Below are positions 16,853 through 25,276 of a DNA stretch of 64,000 bases, piece after piece. The translations under genes and the position numbers were made by a program. Each line of letters starts with the position of its first letter. Positions within the stretch are counted from its first letter, which is position 1. This DNA is from an uncultured Sphingomonadaceae bacterium. GTDB lineage: Bacteria; Pseudomonadota; Alphaproteobacteria; Sphingomonadales; Sphingomonadaceae. Below the pieces are notes generated by a model, which was given only the letters and a program-made list of their open reading frames with translations, searched no databases and was not told the DNA's origin. The stretch is taken from assembly GCA_947493215.1 (NCBI GenBank), contig CANLQE010000003.1, positions 124,001 to 188,000 of the forward strand. Direction: 5' to 3'.

Positions 16853-17146
16853 TCATTCCGCAGCAGTATATGTGGTCATGATTTGGTGGGATCCAGCTTC
16901 TCGCAAGGGGACAAGAGCTTCATATTCGGGCGAATGAAACCATTTTTTAAGTGCCTCAGCATCAGGAAATCGAGCTACAACCACGAGGGAATGGTCCACG
17001 GCATCTCCATTCAAGACCGAATCAAGCTTGCCTCGGAATATCATTTCTGCGCCGAAAGAACTCGCCACTATTTGGGTTTTTTCTAAATATTGCTGAAATG
17101 CTTCGCGATCGGTAACCGTAATTTGAGATATCATAAGAGCGGACAT
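16853..17146 (-). CDS. DUF1330 family protein
   Basis: A 97-residue small protein with the ferredoxin-like dimeric barrel pattern of DUF1330: ISQITVTDREAFQQYLEKTQ, then SLVVVARFPDAEALKKWFHSPEYEALVPLR. Start at 17146 (MSALMISQ), one base after the NmrA-like stop; longer upstream frames overlap that gene and are not credible. Last gene of a three-gene operon with the NmrA-like protein and a small coiled-coil protein. Biochemical function unknown; relatives include stress-associated and monooxygenase-like barrels. Confidence 0.8.
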   Translation of the reverse strand: MSALMISQITVTDREAFQQYLEKTQIVASSFGAEMIFRGKLDSVLNGDAVDHSLVVVARFPDAEALKKWFHSPEYEALVPLREAGSHQIMTTYTAAE

Positions 17147-17147
17147 A

Positions 17148-18251
17148 TTATGCTGCCTTTCGGTTTGATCGTGGTTCGGATTTTCGAGAATGGCTTTCAA
17201 GCCAGTGCGGGTCATCAAGACAAAGCTGAGGAGCAGCGAGCTGAACGAAATCCTTTTTGTCCGCAATCGCCTTTATGTCTGGCGCTGGCGTGTAGAGAAT
17301 TTTCATGAAGTCACCGAAAGAGTTTATTTTCTTCCAAAAGCTGGGTGTCAGATCCGGCCGTTCGGCGACAGTGCGCTGTACAATGCTTTCAAAGCTCTCT
17401 GGTGTTTTTCCTCCAACGATCTCTACATCGCTTGTGGGCGCATTGACTGCAAAAGTTCCCCGGCGATATTCGTCGGCATAAATTTTCAACTGCGTCACAG
17501 CCGCTTCTGAATAGTTAGAAGGAGGCAGTGCTTTGAGTGCCTTCAGCATCATGTTCGTTGAGATGTCTTGATATTTTATCTTGCGTCCCAGCGCGTTGCC
17601 CATTGCGGCTGCGATTTCATTGGGTGACAGGAGCTGTGGACCAGTGGGTCGATATGTTTTCCCCGCATGGGTAGCGGGATCAATCAGCGCTCCAACGACC
17701 ACGGCCGCTATATCTTCGTTTGACGGGGGCGCATTTTTCTTAACGTCTCCATCACCTAACGGCATTGTGAAAAGCCCCAGATGGGCGGCCATGTCCAGCA
17801 CCATGAGATAGTTGTCCGCAAACCATCCGACATTAATGGTTGTAACGGTCATTTCCGGCCGCATCTTGATCAAAATGTCGCTTAAAAATACCTCGCGCGT
17901 AAAAAGTGAAGGGTGATCTGGACTCGATAACCATTGGCTGATCGTAACGACATGTTCAATTTTTGCTTCATATGCTGCGGCCGTAAAAACCGCGTTGAAA
18001 TGTAATCCATTGGGAGCGGTGGGCGCGCATTGATAGGCGCGTCGAACGCCCTGCATTGCAGCGCGCATATCCGTCAGGGAATATTGATTACCAACATAAA
18101 TCTCGGCGCCGGAAAGTTTCAGTTTTTCTGATCGATGATCCAATTGTCTTACAAAGGCCCGGACCGGAAACCCTTTGGCCAAAAGTTGTAATGTAGCTGG
18201 AAAACCGGTCTTTCCAGCCGCGCTAGTCACGAGAATCTTAGGTAACGTCAT
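17148..18251 (-). CDS. NmrA-like NAD(P)-binding protein
   Basis: A 367-residue atypical short-chain dehydrogenase of the NmrA / NAD(P)H-quinone-sensor type. The N-terminus ILVTSAAGKTGFPATLQLLAKGFPVRAFVR is a Rossmann strand-turn-helix followed by the Arg that prefers NADP. It lacks the Tyr-x3-Lys pair of classical SDRs. The C-terminal 80 residues, with FWKKINSFGDFMKILYTP, are extra relative to short NmrA proteins. Its start overlaps the upstream small gene by four bases (ATGA). The operon is divergent from a TetR regulator with strong palindromes between them. Confidence 0.8.
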   Translation of the reverse strand: MTLPKILVTSAAGKTGFPATLQLLAKGFPVRAFVRQLDHRSEKLKLSGAEIYVGNQYSLTDMRAAMQGVRRAYQCAPTAPNGLHFNAVFTAAAYEAKIEHVVTISQWLSSPDHPSLFTREVFLSDILIKMRPEMTVTTINVGWFADNYLMVLDMAAHLGLFTMPLGDGDVKKNAPPSNEDIAAVVVGALIDPATHAGKTYRPTGPQLLSPNEIAAAMGNALGRKIKYQDISTNMMLKALKALPPSNYSEAAVTQLKIYADEYRRGTFAVNAPTSDVEIVGGKTPESFESIVQRTVAERPDLTPSFWKKINSFGDFMKILYTPAPDIKAIADKKDFVQLAAPQLCLDDPHWLESHSRKSEPRSNRKAA

Positions 18252-18463
18252 CGATCAGCACCTCTCTCAATTTCGTCGCTATTTCTGATGTTGGACAATG
18301 AAGCTACGGATGTTTCGATTTCAGTAATTCGTTTCTCAAGACTGGTGACTTTCCTTTGGAGAATTTCCTCAGAACTCGAATCCAATGCCTTTGCGACATT
18401 CGTCAGATGAAACTTGAATCGTTGCCATTGAGATGGCAGCTGCGGCGTTTGGGCTGGATTCAT
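18248..18463 (-). CDS. Small coiled-coil protein
   Basis: A 71-residue hydrophilic protein (MNPAQTPQLPSQWQRFKFHL ...). A central heptad-like stretch LQRKVTSLEKRITEIETSVASL predicts a coiled coil. No family recognised. Translational coupling with the NmrA-like gene (ATGA overlap at 18248-18251) supports a real gene. First gene of the operon regulated from 18488-18537. Confidence 0.65.
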   Translation of the reverse strand: MNPAQTPQLPSQWQRFKFHLTNVAKALDSSSEEILQRKVTSLEKRITEIETSVASLSNIRNSDEIERGADR

Positions 18464-18487
18464 TCTATTGTTTCCTAATTCTATTAT

Positions 18488-18537
18488 TTTAGATGATCAT
18501 CATCATCTTGTTGTATGGATGACATATATCATCTAAA
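18488..18537. promoter_or_regulatory. TetR operator region with nested inverted repeats
   Basis: Outer arms TTTAGATGAT (18488-18497) and ATCATCTAAA (18528-18537) are perfect complements separated by 30 bases. Inside are the palindrome GATGATCATC (18492-18501) and GATGA-CATATA-TCATC (18518-18533). Two TetR dimers on adjacent sites between the divergent TetR gene and the small-protein/NmrA operon would explain the layout. Confidence 0.6.
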
Positions 18538-19145
18538 TGAGTCAACTAGAAAAATTGGAAGGGAGTTTTATGCGACAATCTGCCGAGGTGAAGGCCGAAA
18601 CCCATGAATTAATAGTGAAACAAGCAGCACAGCTGTTTCGAGAGCGCGGAATTGAAAGAACAAGCGTGGCTGATGTTATGAAGGCATCCAATCGGACGCA
18701 CGGCGGTTTTTATAGGCATTTTAAAAACAAGGACGACCTGCTGGTAACAGCGCTTCGATCAGCTTTCACTGCAATGACCGATTTGATGAGGGATCGTTTC
18801 GGCAAAACTGCAACAGCATCCGAACGCGTATCTGGGTTCAAAGAATATTATCTATCTTCCAAACATTTTTTTTCGACTGGCAGTGGTTGCCCGGTGGCCG
18901 CTCTAAGCGGCGATATGGCCAGGGGGTCTGACGATTTGAAGTCCGAGTTTGGGAAAGGCATCAGATCAATAATTGCGACACTCTCTGACGCAATGGAGGA
19001 AACGGATAAAGCAGATCGCGATCTTGCCATCCGCATTTATGCACAGCAACTTGGCGCATTGATGATGGCTCGCGCATCGGATCCGGAAACGGCGGAGCTC
19101 GTGCTGGCCGCCTGTCGGGATGCAGGGAATATCGATAAACCCTAG
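18537..19145 (+). CDS. TetR-family transcriptional regulator
   Basis: A 202-residue TetR regulator (191 if started at the ATG 18570, MRQSAEVKAETH). The helix-turn-helix reads LFRERGIERTSVADVMKASNRTHGGFYRHF; the NRTHGGFYRHFKNKDDL form is typical of the NemR/YxaF-like subgroup that often senses electrophiles. The putative GSGCPVAALSGDMAR loop contains a cysteine that could be a sensor, which is an inference. Divergent from the coiled-coil/NmrA/DUF1330 operon, its likely target. Confidence 0.88.
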   Translation: MSQLEKLEGSFMRQSAEVKAETHELIVKQAAQLFRERGIERTSVADVMKASNRTHGGFYRHFKNKDDLLVTALRSAFTAMTDLMRDRFGKTATASERVSGFKEYYLSSKHFFSTGSGCPVAALSGDMARGSDDLKSEFGKGIRSIIATLSDAMEETDKADRDLAIRIYAQQLGALMMARASDPETAELVLAACRDAGNIDKP

Positions 19146-19371
19146 GATTCCCATTTGCGGAAGGCGGTTCTAGAGGAAGGCGATGATTTGTTGGTTTGTG
19201 GTTGGAGACAATAGTCGCGCAGCTATTGCGTTTGGTCGGCAACGATACCGCAAGAAGTTACCACTTTTGTTATCAGACCAGCGAATAAACTTGTCGCCTG
19301 GATCAAACAGGAGCTGCGGACTCGACGCGAGGTGTGTATCAGGCATGGAAATTTGGCGGGCGCACAAGGCA

Positions 19372-19570
19372 ATGACAGCAGATAGACCGGCTCCAACTTC
19401 GATCGCAATCGGCCTTTTTTGGATGACCGGCTGTCTCGCTTCATTCATTGGAATGGCCGTCGCCTCCCGCGAACTTTCTGAGACATTGTCGATTTTCCAG
19501 ATTTTTGTTTTTCAGATCATTGATCGGGCTGCTTCGGATTGAATTATCGAAATATGTCCCACTCTGTATA
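19372..19570 (+). pseudogene. EamA/DMT transporter remnant (frameshifted and truncated)
   Basis: From the ATG at 19372 the frame reads like an EamA-type drug/metabolite transporter N-terminus (SIAIGLFWMTGCLASFIGMAVASRE, then LSETLSIFQI). It then shifts. Removing one T from the T-run near 19500-19510 restores FQILFFRSLIGLL, a pattern very typical of the second helix of this family. After about 65 residues the similarity ends and no further transporter sequence is present before the convergent SDR gene. This is a 5' fragment carrying a single-base frameshift. Confidence depends on pattern recognition alone. Confidence 0.6.
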
Positions 19571-19634
19571 TCAACGGGCGTCAAACGAGCATTCAGCGGA
19601 ATGTCTCTGTCAAGGTTATGCTCAGGGTATGATG

Positions 19635-20390
19635 TCAGAGCAACCGAACCGACATGCCACCGTCAACAGATATTGGAGTGCCGGTTACGAATGCTGACCT
19701 GCCTGACAATAAAAACATAGCTGCCTGGGCAATCTCTTCCGGTGCCGCCATGCGCTTCAATGGATGCAGGCCTGCAATGAAGTCCTTCGTTTCAGGATCA
19801 TCACCCGCCATTGCCGTTTTCGTCCCACCCGGCAACACGGCGTTAATACGGATTCCCTCTGCAGCATGATCCGAGGCCAAGGATTGCACTAAACCAATCA
19901 ATCCTGCCTTGGATGCGGCATAGGCCCCCATTCCCGGCATGCCACCATTACTATAGCCGACAAAGGAACTAGTATAAACGATTGCACCGCTACCTTGTCT
20001 TTTCATAGCGGGGATCTGCGCCTTAGCCGCAAAAAATGCGCTTGTTAGGTTGGTATCAATGACAGCACGCCAGTTCGCAATTTCCATTTCTGAGATTGGC
20101 GTCATATCGCCTGTTATTCCTGCGTTATTGAAAGCGCCGTCAAGTCCGCCAAACCTCTCTTCGGCTAAATCAACCAGCGCATTGGCATAGGCTTCATCGG
20201 TTACGTCCCCTGCTAAAAAAACTGCATTCCCGTTGCCTTGGGTGATCTGTGCAACAAGTTTGTTGAGTTCCTGTTCACGGCGCGCGCCGAGAACCACATT
20301 GGCCCCTTCGGCTGCAAACAGCAATCCGGCCGCTGCTCCGATTCCACTGCTAGCGCCTGTAACGATTATAGTTTTGCTCTTCATTTCCAT
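19635..20390 (-). CDS. SDR family oxidoreductase
   Basis: A 251-residue classical short-chain dehydrogenase. The cofactor motif TGASSGIG is followed by GARR (NADP-type), NNAG near residue 90, and the catalytic triad region SSFVGYSNGGMPGMGAYAASKAG (Ser, Tyr-x3-Lys). The C-terminus with GRSAFVTGTPISVDGGMS is standard. Start at ATG 20390 (MEMKSKTII) after AGGACC; longer frames run into non-conserved sequence. It stands alone, with the DUF2306 gene 555 bases away on the other strand. The substrate is unknown. Confidence 0.88.
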   Translation of the reverse strand: MEMKSKTIIVTGASSGIGAAAGLLFAAEGANVVLGARREQELNKLVAQITQGNGNAVFLAGDVTDEAYANALVDLAEERFGGLDGAFNNAGITGDMTPISEMEIANWRAVIDTNLTSAFFAAKAQIPAMKRQGSGAIVYTSSFVGYSNGGMPGMGAYAASKAGLIGLVQSLASDHAAEGIRINAVLPGGTKTAMAGDDPETKDFIAGLHPLKRMAAPEEIAQAAMFLLSGRSAFVTGTPISVDGGMSVRLL

Positions 20391-20945
20391 GGTCCTGCCT
20401 TTCGTAGATTGCATGACGCACGGATAGCGTTTGTGACTTTGTTCTGGCTTCCCGTTTCTTGCTATCAAATCAAAAAACGAACGGGCCTATAGTGATCGCG
20501 AACCGCTGGGTCCGGCGGTTGTACGATTTGTTTTGAAAGCACACAAAGTAGAAAAATGGCTGATCGCAAGATACGAGAGGCGTGATCTGTCTGGCGCCCT
20601 ATCGGGGTGGCTGTTGACGCATTGTTTAGCGCAGCGAAGAACGACTGATTTCTTGTTAGGCGATGGATCATCAAGATCCTTTGATTTACGCAATTTACCT
20701 GCATTTTAATTTCATCAATTTCGAGATGCCGGTTAGAGGACCAGGAAGCTAGCATTTGACAACAGTGTATTAGATAGATAGTACACACTTGCTTCTGCGG
20801 TTGCGGGCTAAGGAAAATCCAACAAAACACTCTTAACGAAGACTGCTCTGGGGTCGAGTAAACAGGGCAGGCGTGCAGTTCAGCAGACAAATGGGCCCTG
20901 TTTCTTGGGCAGCTATTTAAGTTCAATATATTTGGAGTTCGGAAG
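20391..20945. other. Intergenic region between SDR and DUF2306 genes
   Basis: No supported gene. The region includes GTGTA (20765-20769) and TACAC (20782-20786) flanking a TAGATAGATAG tract, a possible regulator site. Both flanking genes read outward, so two promoters are expected here. No longer repeat or RNA gene was recognised. Confidence 0.4.
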
Positions 20946-21629
20946 ATGACTATTGGCCTATTTTTGCACGTGCTGGCTGGGGCAATCGGTTTGTTGTCTG
21001 GCGCCGTGGCATTGTTCACCCGCAAGGGTGAGGGGCCGCACCGTTTTGCTGGTAACATCTACTTTATATCAATGATTGCGATGGCTGTATCGGGGTTTTA
21101 TTTGGCTGCATTGGTGCCGGTATATGTGACTATGCTAGCAGCTTCGCTGACGATGTACCTCGTCGTGACCAGTTGGTTGACCGTTCGACCAAATCAGAAA
21201 TCTCTTAGTTTGCTGAATGGTGCCGCTTCGTTATTTGGCGCCGCAGTTCTCATTTTTGGATTATTCCTCAGTTGGAGAGCATCAAATGGCATTCAAGACT
21301 CACTGGGCACGTTTACAGTGCCTGCACCCGTATATTATACCTTTTCGTTTATTGTTATGATCGCGGTTGCGGGAGATCTAAAGGCCATAATTTGGGGTAA
21401 GTTTATTGGTAAGTTTCGTATCATGCGGCATCTTTGGCGAATGTGCATTCCCCTTTACATAGCAGCGAGTTCCTTCTTTGTGGGTCAGGAACAAGTCTTT
21501 CCCGAACCACTCCAAGGAAGTTTTTACCTAACCGTTCCGCAATATGTTGTTATTGTTCTGATGTTGTTCTGGCTTGTTCGCTCAGCAATTAGTAAACCCT
21601 CAAGGCGAGCACCATCTAGCCCAGGCTGA
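20946..21629 (+). CDS. DUF2306-like membrane protein (short form)
   Basis: A 227-residue polytopic membrane protein with seven or so hydrophobic segments. It starts MTIGLFLHVLAGAIGLLSGA, and GEGPHRFAGNIYFISMIAMAVSG carries the conserved His-Arg between helices, as FHRWNGR does in the larger paralogue at 15752. KFRIMRHLWRMCIPLYIAASSFFVGQ is the second conserved segment. Function unknown. Possibly a two-gene relationship with the SDR transcribed divergently. Confidence 0.72.
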   Translation: MTIGLFLHVLAGAIGLLSGAVALFTRKGEGPHRFAGNIYFISMIAMAVSGFYLAALVPVYVTMLAASLTMYLVVTSWLTVRPNQKSLSLLNGAASLFGAAVLIFGLFLSWRASNGIQDSLGTFTVPAPVYYTFSFIVMIAVAGDLKAIIWGKFIGKFRIMRHLWRMCIPLYIAASSFFVGQEQVFPEPLQGSFYLTVPQYVVIVLMLFWLVRSAISKPSRRAPSSPG

Positions 21630-22052
21630 ATTCAATATCGCTTTCGACCAATGTCAGGCAAAAAATTAAAAGCTCGTGCTATCCCGCCGCAAACTTTTAC
21701 GGCCATATCAGGTCGATATATTCATTCGACTAAAGCAGCCTATCTTGCGATTTGAGACCCTCCGCTCAGTCAAATTTTTGACCCAATCGTTTAAGATTAA
21801 CGTGGCCGGATGTATGGAGCGGAGTTTTTCGATGTCGGCATTCCATCCACCAATTGGGCCGCGGTTGTTCCATCGGAACTGATTGATTAATGACGGCCCA
21901 GCTTTGAGGCGGGCGTGACGTTTGGTAATGGCGATAAACGCACGGCAAAGAGAAACTGCGCAGGGGTCACGAGCCTATATCCCCCTGTTTCAAAAAGATG
22001 GGATGCGCGGCCACAAGCATCCCACCGAGGAGAGAATTATTACACTTAGACT
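21630..22052. other. Intergenic region downstream of DUF2306 and urcA-like genes
   Basis: Two convergent genes end here. Apart from the terminator at 21999-22024 there is no supported feature. Frames around 21766-21948 on both strands look like decayed sequence, but I could not assign them to any family. Confidence 0.4.
21999..22024 (-). terminator. Intrinsic terminator of the UrcA gene
   Basis: On the minus strand TGGGATGC-N10-GCATCCCA forms an 8-bp perfect stem, followed by ATCTTTTTG. It lies 29 bases after the UrcA stop codon. Confidence 0.75.
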
Positions 22053-22373
22053 CTAGCGTTTGGTTAGGACTGTCGTTTGCTGGCTTTCGCCAATCATCTG
22101 ATCATGATATGCGATCATCGGACGTTGTTTTGTGGCCGCAACGGCTTGGTCCATAAGGTCCCGACGGCATTCCTTTCTGACTCTAAAAGTATCAAGACTT
22201 GACACATGAGCGCAGGCACGGCGCGCCGTTCTTTCGAATACCGCGTAGTTGCTTTCGGTTGTAATGGTCTTGTCGTAGCGGAAGTTAGTGATCTGCATTT
22301 CTTGAGCAGATGTTGCGGTTGTTGAAACGGCTGCGGTGAGCCCGACGATGATTGTTTTTGATAGAATTGACAT
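22053..22373 (-). CDS. UrcA family protein
   Basis: A 106-residue exported protein. A signal peptide ends near TSAQ at residue 24. The mature part keeps the UrcA pattern: a short strand region, then a helix with two cysteines spaced as in FERTARRACAHVSSLDTFRVRKECRRDLMDQAVAA, which could form a disulfide. UrcA proteins are common in sphingomonads and caulobacters; function unknown. The gene is divergent from the CadC-like regulator at 22614 and ends in its own terminator. Confidence 0.75.
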   Translation of the reverse strand: MSILSKTIIVGLTAAVSTTATSAQEMQITNFRYDKTITTESNYAVFERTARRACAHVSSLDTFRVRKECRRDLMDQAVAATKQRPMIAYHDQMIGESQQTTVLTKR

Positions 22374-22613
22374 TTTTGATCTCCGAAATGTATTCGCGCC
22401 GACGCTGGCTATGAATCGCTTTTGGGTGATCGCACTTGTAAACTCCTGTGGTCATGATGATTGTTGTATGATGAAAAGATGAGGTCTCTGAAAAACTGCA
22501 GTAATATTTGAATGGAACCTATTGAATCTCGGTTGGGCGCGATTGAAATTTGTAAAACTTGTAAGCCTGTGTCACTCAAATTGAGAAGGGCATGATATTG
22601 TTGGGGAAGCATA

Positions 22614-24284
22614 TTGGAACGTGCGAAAGTAAATCTGTCTGAAGGTTTTCGCCTTGGCGAGGCAACCGTTATCCCGGCTCGTAACATCGTTCTTACAGGT
22701 GACCAGGAAATTCATCTGGAACCCAAGATCATGGACGTCTGCCTATTTTTTGCAGAACGGTGCGGCGAGGTCGTTTCTCGTGACGAGCTGATAGAAACAA
22801 TCTGGAACGTCAAATTTGGTTCAGATGAAAGTCTGACGCGCGCTATATATATTTTGCGCAAGGCATTTTCTCATTCCCGGTCAAATAATATTATCATCGA
22901 GACTATCCCGAAAAAAGGCTATCGTCTTGCCGTCTCTATTGCACCATTGCTGCCGCACTTGGAGGCTCCGACCCAGATGGTTTCTCGAGAACCGAAGTCC
23001 GGTGCGCCTGAAACAACGTCAACTGATTCTCCCGGGCTTCAGCCGATGCCCAAATCAGAAAAATCCGATCAGCGCGGTTCTATACCTTCGCTTGCTATTT
23101 TACCCTTTACCAACCGATCACAGATCGAGGATGATGAGATTTTTGCCGAAGGTATGGTCGAAGACATTGTCGCCGCACTCTCTCAGAGCGCCGAATTACG
23201 GGTCCTCGGAAGTATTTCTACCGCACATCTAAAAAAGGGTACTTTTAAAGATCTTGCAACTATCGGCGAGCAGTTGGGTGTCAGATATTTGCTTGAAGGC
23301 AATGTTCGGCGGACAGGAACGGATTTTCGAGTCGCAACCCAGCTCGTTGCCGCAGCGACCGGCGATCTAGTCTGGTCAGGTCAGTTTGACAAACCGCTAG
23401 ATGCGTTGCAAGAATTGCAGGAAGGATTGGTTACCGAAGTGGCGGTAGCGCTCGGTGTCAAAATACAGGCTCTTGATATGGAACGAGCCCTTCGCAAGCC
23501 CAAAGACCTGACCGCCTGGGACGCGGTTCAACGTTGTATTCTCGCTATGCGCCGCTTTAGCGCTGAAGGTTTGCAAACTGCCATTGAAGAAGCAAAACGC
23601 GCCGTCGATCTTGCTCCGGATTTTGCTCTTGCTCATGCGATTTTGGCAAATGCATCCGCGACTTTGTATATGATTTCCAGTCCGGATGATCCCGCAAAAA
23701 TTTCCCAAATCCGGGATCATGCCAAAAAAGCGCTCCAGATTGACCCTGATTCAGCAGGGGTTTTGTCGTCCGTAGCCTCAGCCTACGCGAATACCGGAGC
23801 CCCCGAGGAAGGCCTGCGTTGGGCAACCAAAGCCTATAGCATCGCACCAAATAACGGCCTTGTGGCACAAAGCCTTGGCAGTTGTCATACCCTGTTGGAT
23901 CAGACCGGAGAGGCGATGAAATATCTCGAGATATCCTATTCCGTGATGCCAGGTTCCTATATGCGCGTCTGGTCCAGGACGCGGCAAGCTAACGTAATGG
24001 TCCGAGAACGCCGCTTGGTGGAAGCAGAGGCTTATTTGGATGAATGCCATACCATCGATCCGGATTTTCGGGTTCCCTATGCACTCAAAACATGGTTGTG
24101 CTGGCATGACGGGCGACGTGATCAGGCAACCCGAATATTGTCAACATTGCAAAAAGCAGGGTTGGATCGTGCTACCACCGAACGAATGGTGGGCCGTAAC
24201 TTTATCAATAGTTCTGTTGGTGATGAAATTCTGGCCGAAACCCAGGAAATGTGGGCTGCCGTTGAAGCGCAGGCAAGCGGATGA
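22614..24284 (+). CDS. CadC-like winged-helix regulator with TolB-like and TPR domains
   Basis: A 556-residue protein. Residues 10-105 form an OmpR/CadC-type winged helix (LEPKIMDVCLFFAERCGEVVSRDELIETIW; SLTRAIYILRKAF; IIETIPKKGYRLAV). A proline-rich linker leads to the TolB/FlgO-like domain (SLAILPFTNRSQ; FAEGMVEDIVAALSQSAELRVL; YLLEGNVRRTGTDFRVATQL) at about 155-290, then TPR helices to the end. No membrane helix is apparent. The only in-frame start near the domain is the TTG at 22614, preceded by GGGGAAG; the ATG at 22592 is out of frame. Divergent from the UrcA gene. Signal and targets unknown. Confidence 0.83.
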   Translation: MERAKVNLSEGFRLGEATVIPARNIVLTGDQEIHLEPKIMDVCLFFAERCGEVVSRDELIETIWNVKFGSDESLTRAIYILRKAFSHSRSNNIIIETIPKKGYRLAVSIAPLLPHLEAPTQMVSREPKSGAPETTSTDSPGLQPMPKSEKSDQRGSIPSLAILPFTNRSQIEDDEIFAEGMVEDIVAALSQSAELRVLGSISTAHLKKGTFKDLATIGEQLGVRYLLEGNVRRTGTDFRVATQLVAAATGDLVWSGQFDKPLDALQELQEGLVTEVAVALGVKIQALDMERALRKPKDLTAWDAVQRCILAMRRFSAEGLQTAIEEAKRAVDLAPDFALAHAILANASATLYMISSPDDPAKISQIRDHAKKALQIDPDSAGVLSSVASAYANTGAPEEGLRWATKAYSIAPNNGLVAQSLGSCHTLLDQTGEAMKYLEISYSVMPGSYMRVWSRTRQANVMVRERRLVEAEAYLDECHTIDPDFRVPYALKTWLCWHDGRRDQATRILSTLQKAGLDRATTERMVGRNFINSSVGDEILAETQEMWAAVEAQASG

Positions 24285-24327
24285 ACGAAACTAAGTATAT
24301 GCTGGAACCAGCGTTTAATTGTTGCTG

Positions 24328-24363
24328 CTAGCGTCCGCTTTGGCCGCAAACGCGGACATTGGA
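24328..24363. repeat. Intergenic palindromic repeat, divergent module A
   Basis: GCGTCCGC and GCGGACATT flank a shortened loop (TTTGGCCGCAAAC). It lies 44 bases after the regulator stop in the 316-base gap before the TetR gene. The rest of the gap holds only the TetR operator at 24560. Confidence 0.65.
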
Positions 24364-24559
24364 GGGAGCCTCAGTGTGACAAAATAAGGTTCTGTCGCAA
24401 AGCAAATTCCAAGTACTAACTGGACTAGCTTTCCTTAGGCTTCCGCAACTAGGTTCAAGTGCTCGCCCATAAATTTTGTATTCAGGCTGATGTGTGATCA
24501 CCAGATGGTCAGTTATTTTTAGTAGTGCTGTTTAGACAAAAAAGGCCGCATTGCTTTAA

Positions 24560-24573
24560 AGATCGAACGATCT
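24560..24573. promoter_or_regulatory. TetR operator, copy 1 (autoregulatory)
   Basis: Perfect palindrome AGATCGAACGATCT, 28 bases before the TetR start codon. It matches the two sites in front of the dehalogenase gene (AGATC-N4-GATCT). Confidence 0.75.
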
Positions 24574-24600
24574 ATAGCAGCCGCTGGTGAAAGGATTTTT

Positions 24601-25182
24601 ATGGCGCGCAAACGAGAATTTGATCCGGACGAGTTGCTTGGGAAGGCAGTTCAAGTTTTCTGGAAAAGAGGATACGCGGACACTTCGATGCGCGATATCG
24701 TTGAAGCTACTGGTGTTGCACACGCCGGGATTTATAACGCATTTGGCAGCAAGAATGATCTCTATTTCAAGTGTTTGCAGCGCTATTATCAACGTTTCGG
24801 AGACATTGCATTTAAGCAACTTGAGGCCGAAAATTCTGACATCTCAAACGTCCAAAGATTCTTTTCCGTCGTTTTTCAGGAAATTGAAGGAGGCCGGTTT
24901 GCTTCGGGTTGTCTGATCGGGAATACGGTGATTGAATTCGATAGGGAGGCGGAAGAAGTAATTGGTTTTTCGCGTAAGTTTATGAACCGTCTTTCCGAGG
25001 CATTCGGCGTAGCGCTGGATCATGCAAAGACCAAGAACCAGATTAGTCAGGACGAAGACACTGAGGCATTGGCGGAGTATCTGACTACTTTCTTTTATGG
25101 CCTGATGACCATGGTTCGCGCCGGAATGCCGATGGAAAAAATCCGTTCCAGTATTGATTGCGCGCTCAGCAGGCTCGTCTAA
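24601..25182 (+). CDS. TetR-family regulator of the dehalogenase gene
   Basis: A 193-residue TetR protein. The DNA-binding domain reads VFWKRGYADTSMRDIVEATGVAHAGIYNAFGSKNDLYFKCL (about 19-59). GGRFASGCLIGNTVIEF is typical of the TetR subgroup with a conserved Gly-Cys-Leu loop. One AGATC-N4-GATCT palindrome precedes this gene and two precede the next gene, so it most likely represses both itself and the haloalkane dehalogenase. The inducer may be a halogenated compound or a hydrolysis product, which is an inference. Confidence 0.9.
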   Translation: MARKREFDPDELLGKAVQVFWKRGYADTSMRDIVEATGVAHAGIYNAFGSKNDLYFKCLQRYYQRFGDIAFKQLEAENSDISNVQRFFSVVFQEIEGGRFASGCLIGNTVIEFDREAEEVIGFSRKFMNRLSEAFGVALDHAKTKNQISQDEDTEALAEYLTTFFYGLMTMVRAGMPMEKIRSSIDCALSRLV

Positions 25183-25203
25183 ATCAGATTCCCCCTTGCA
25201 ATA

Positions 25204-25217
25204 AGATCGAATGATCT
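25204..25217. promoter_or_regulatory. TetR operator, copy 2
   Basis: AGATC-GAAT-GATCT, upstream of the dehalogenase. Centre-to-centre distance to copy 3 is 32 bases, close to three helical turns, so two dimers could bind the same face. Confidence 0.75.
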
Positions 25218-25235
25218 TTAATCGATGATTTTAGT

Positions 25236-25249
25236 AGATCACATGATCT
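25236..25249. promoter_or_regulatory. TetR operator, copy 3
   Basis: AGATC-ACAT-GATCT, 28 bases before the dehalogenase ATG. Only the central four bases differ from copies 1 and 2. Confidence 0.75.
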
Positions 25250-25276
25250 TCTTAGTAATCAACGAAGGGGACGGAC

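Noticed and set aside
21640-21960. Possible transposase remnant between the DUF2306 and UrcA genes
   Set aside because: Translations on both strands were inspected but no transposase motif or terminal inverted repeat was found.
25204-25249. The GATC-rich sites as Dam methylation clusters
   Set aside because: The conserved unit is the longer AGATC-N4-GATCT palindrome tied to one TetR gene; alphaproteobacteria mostly use CcrM (GANTC) rather than Dam.
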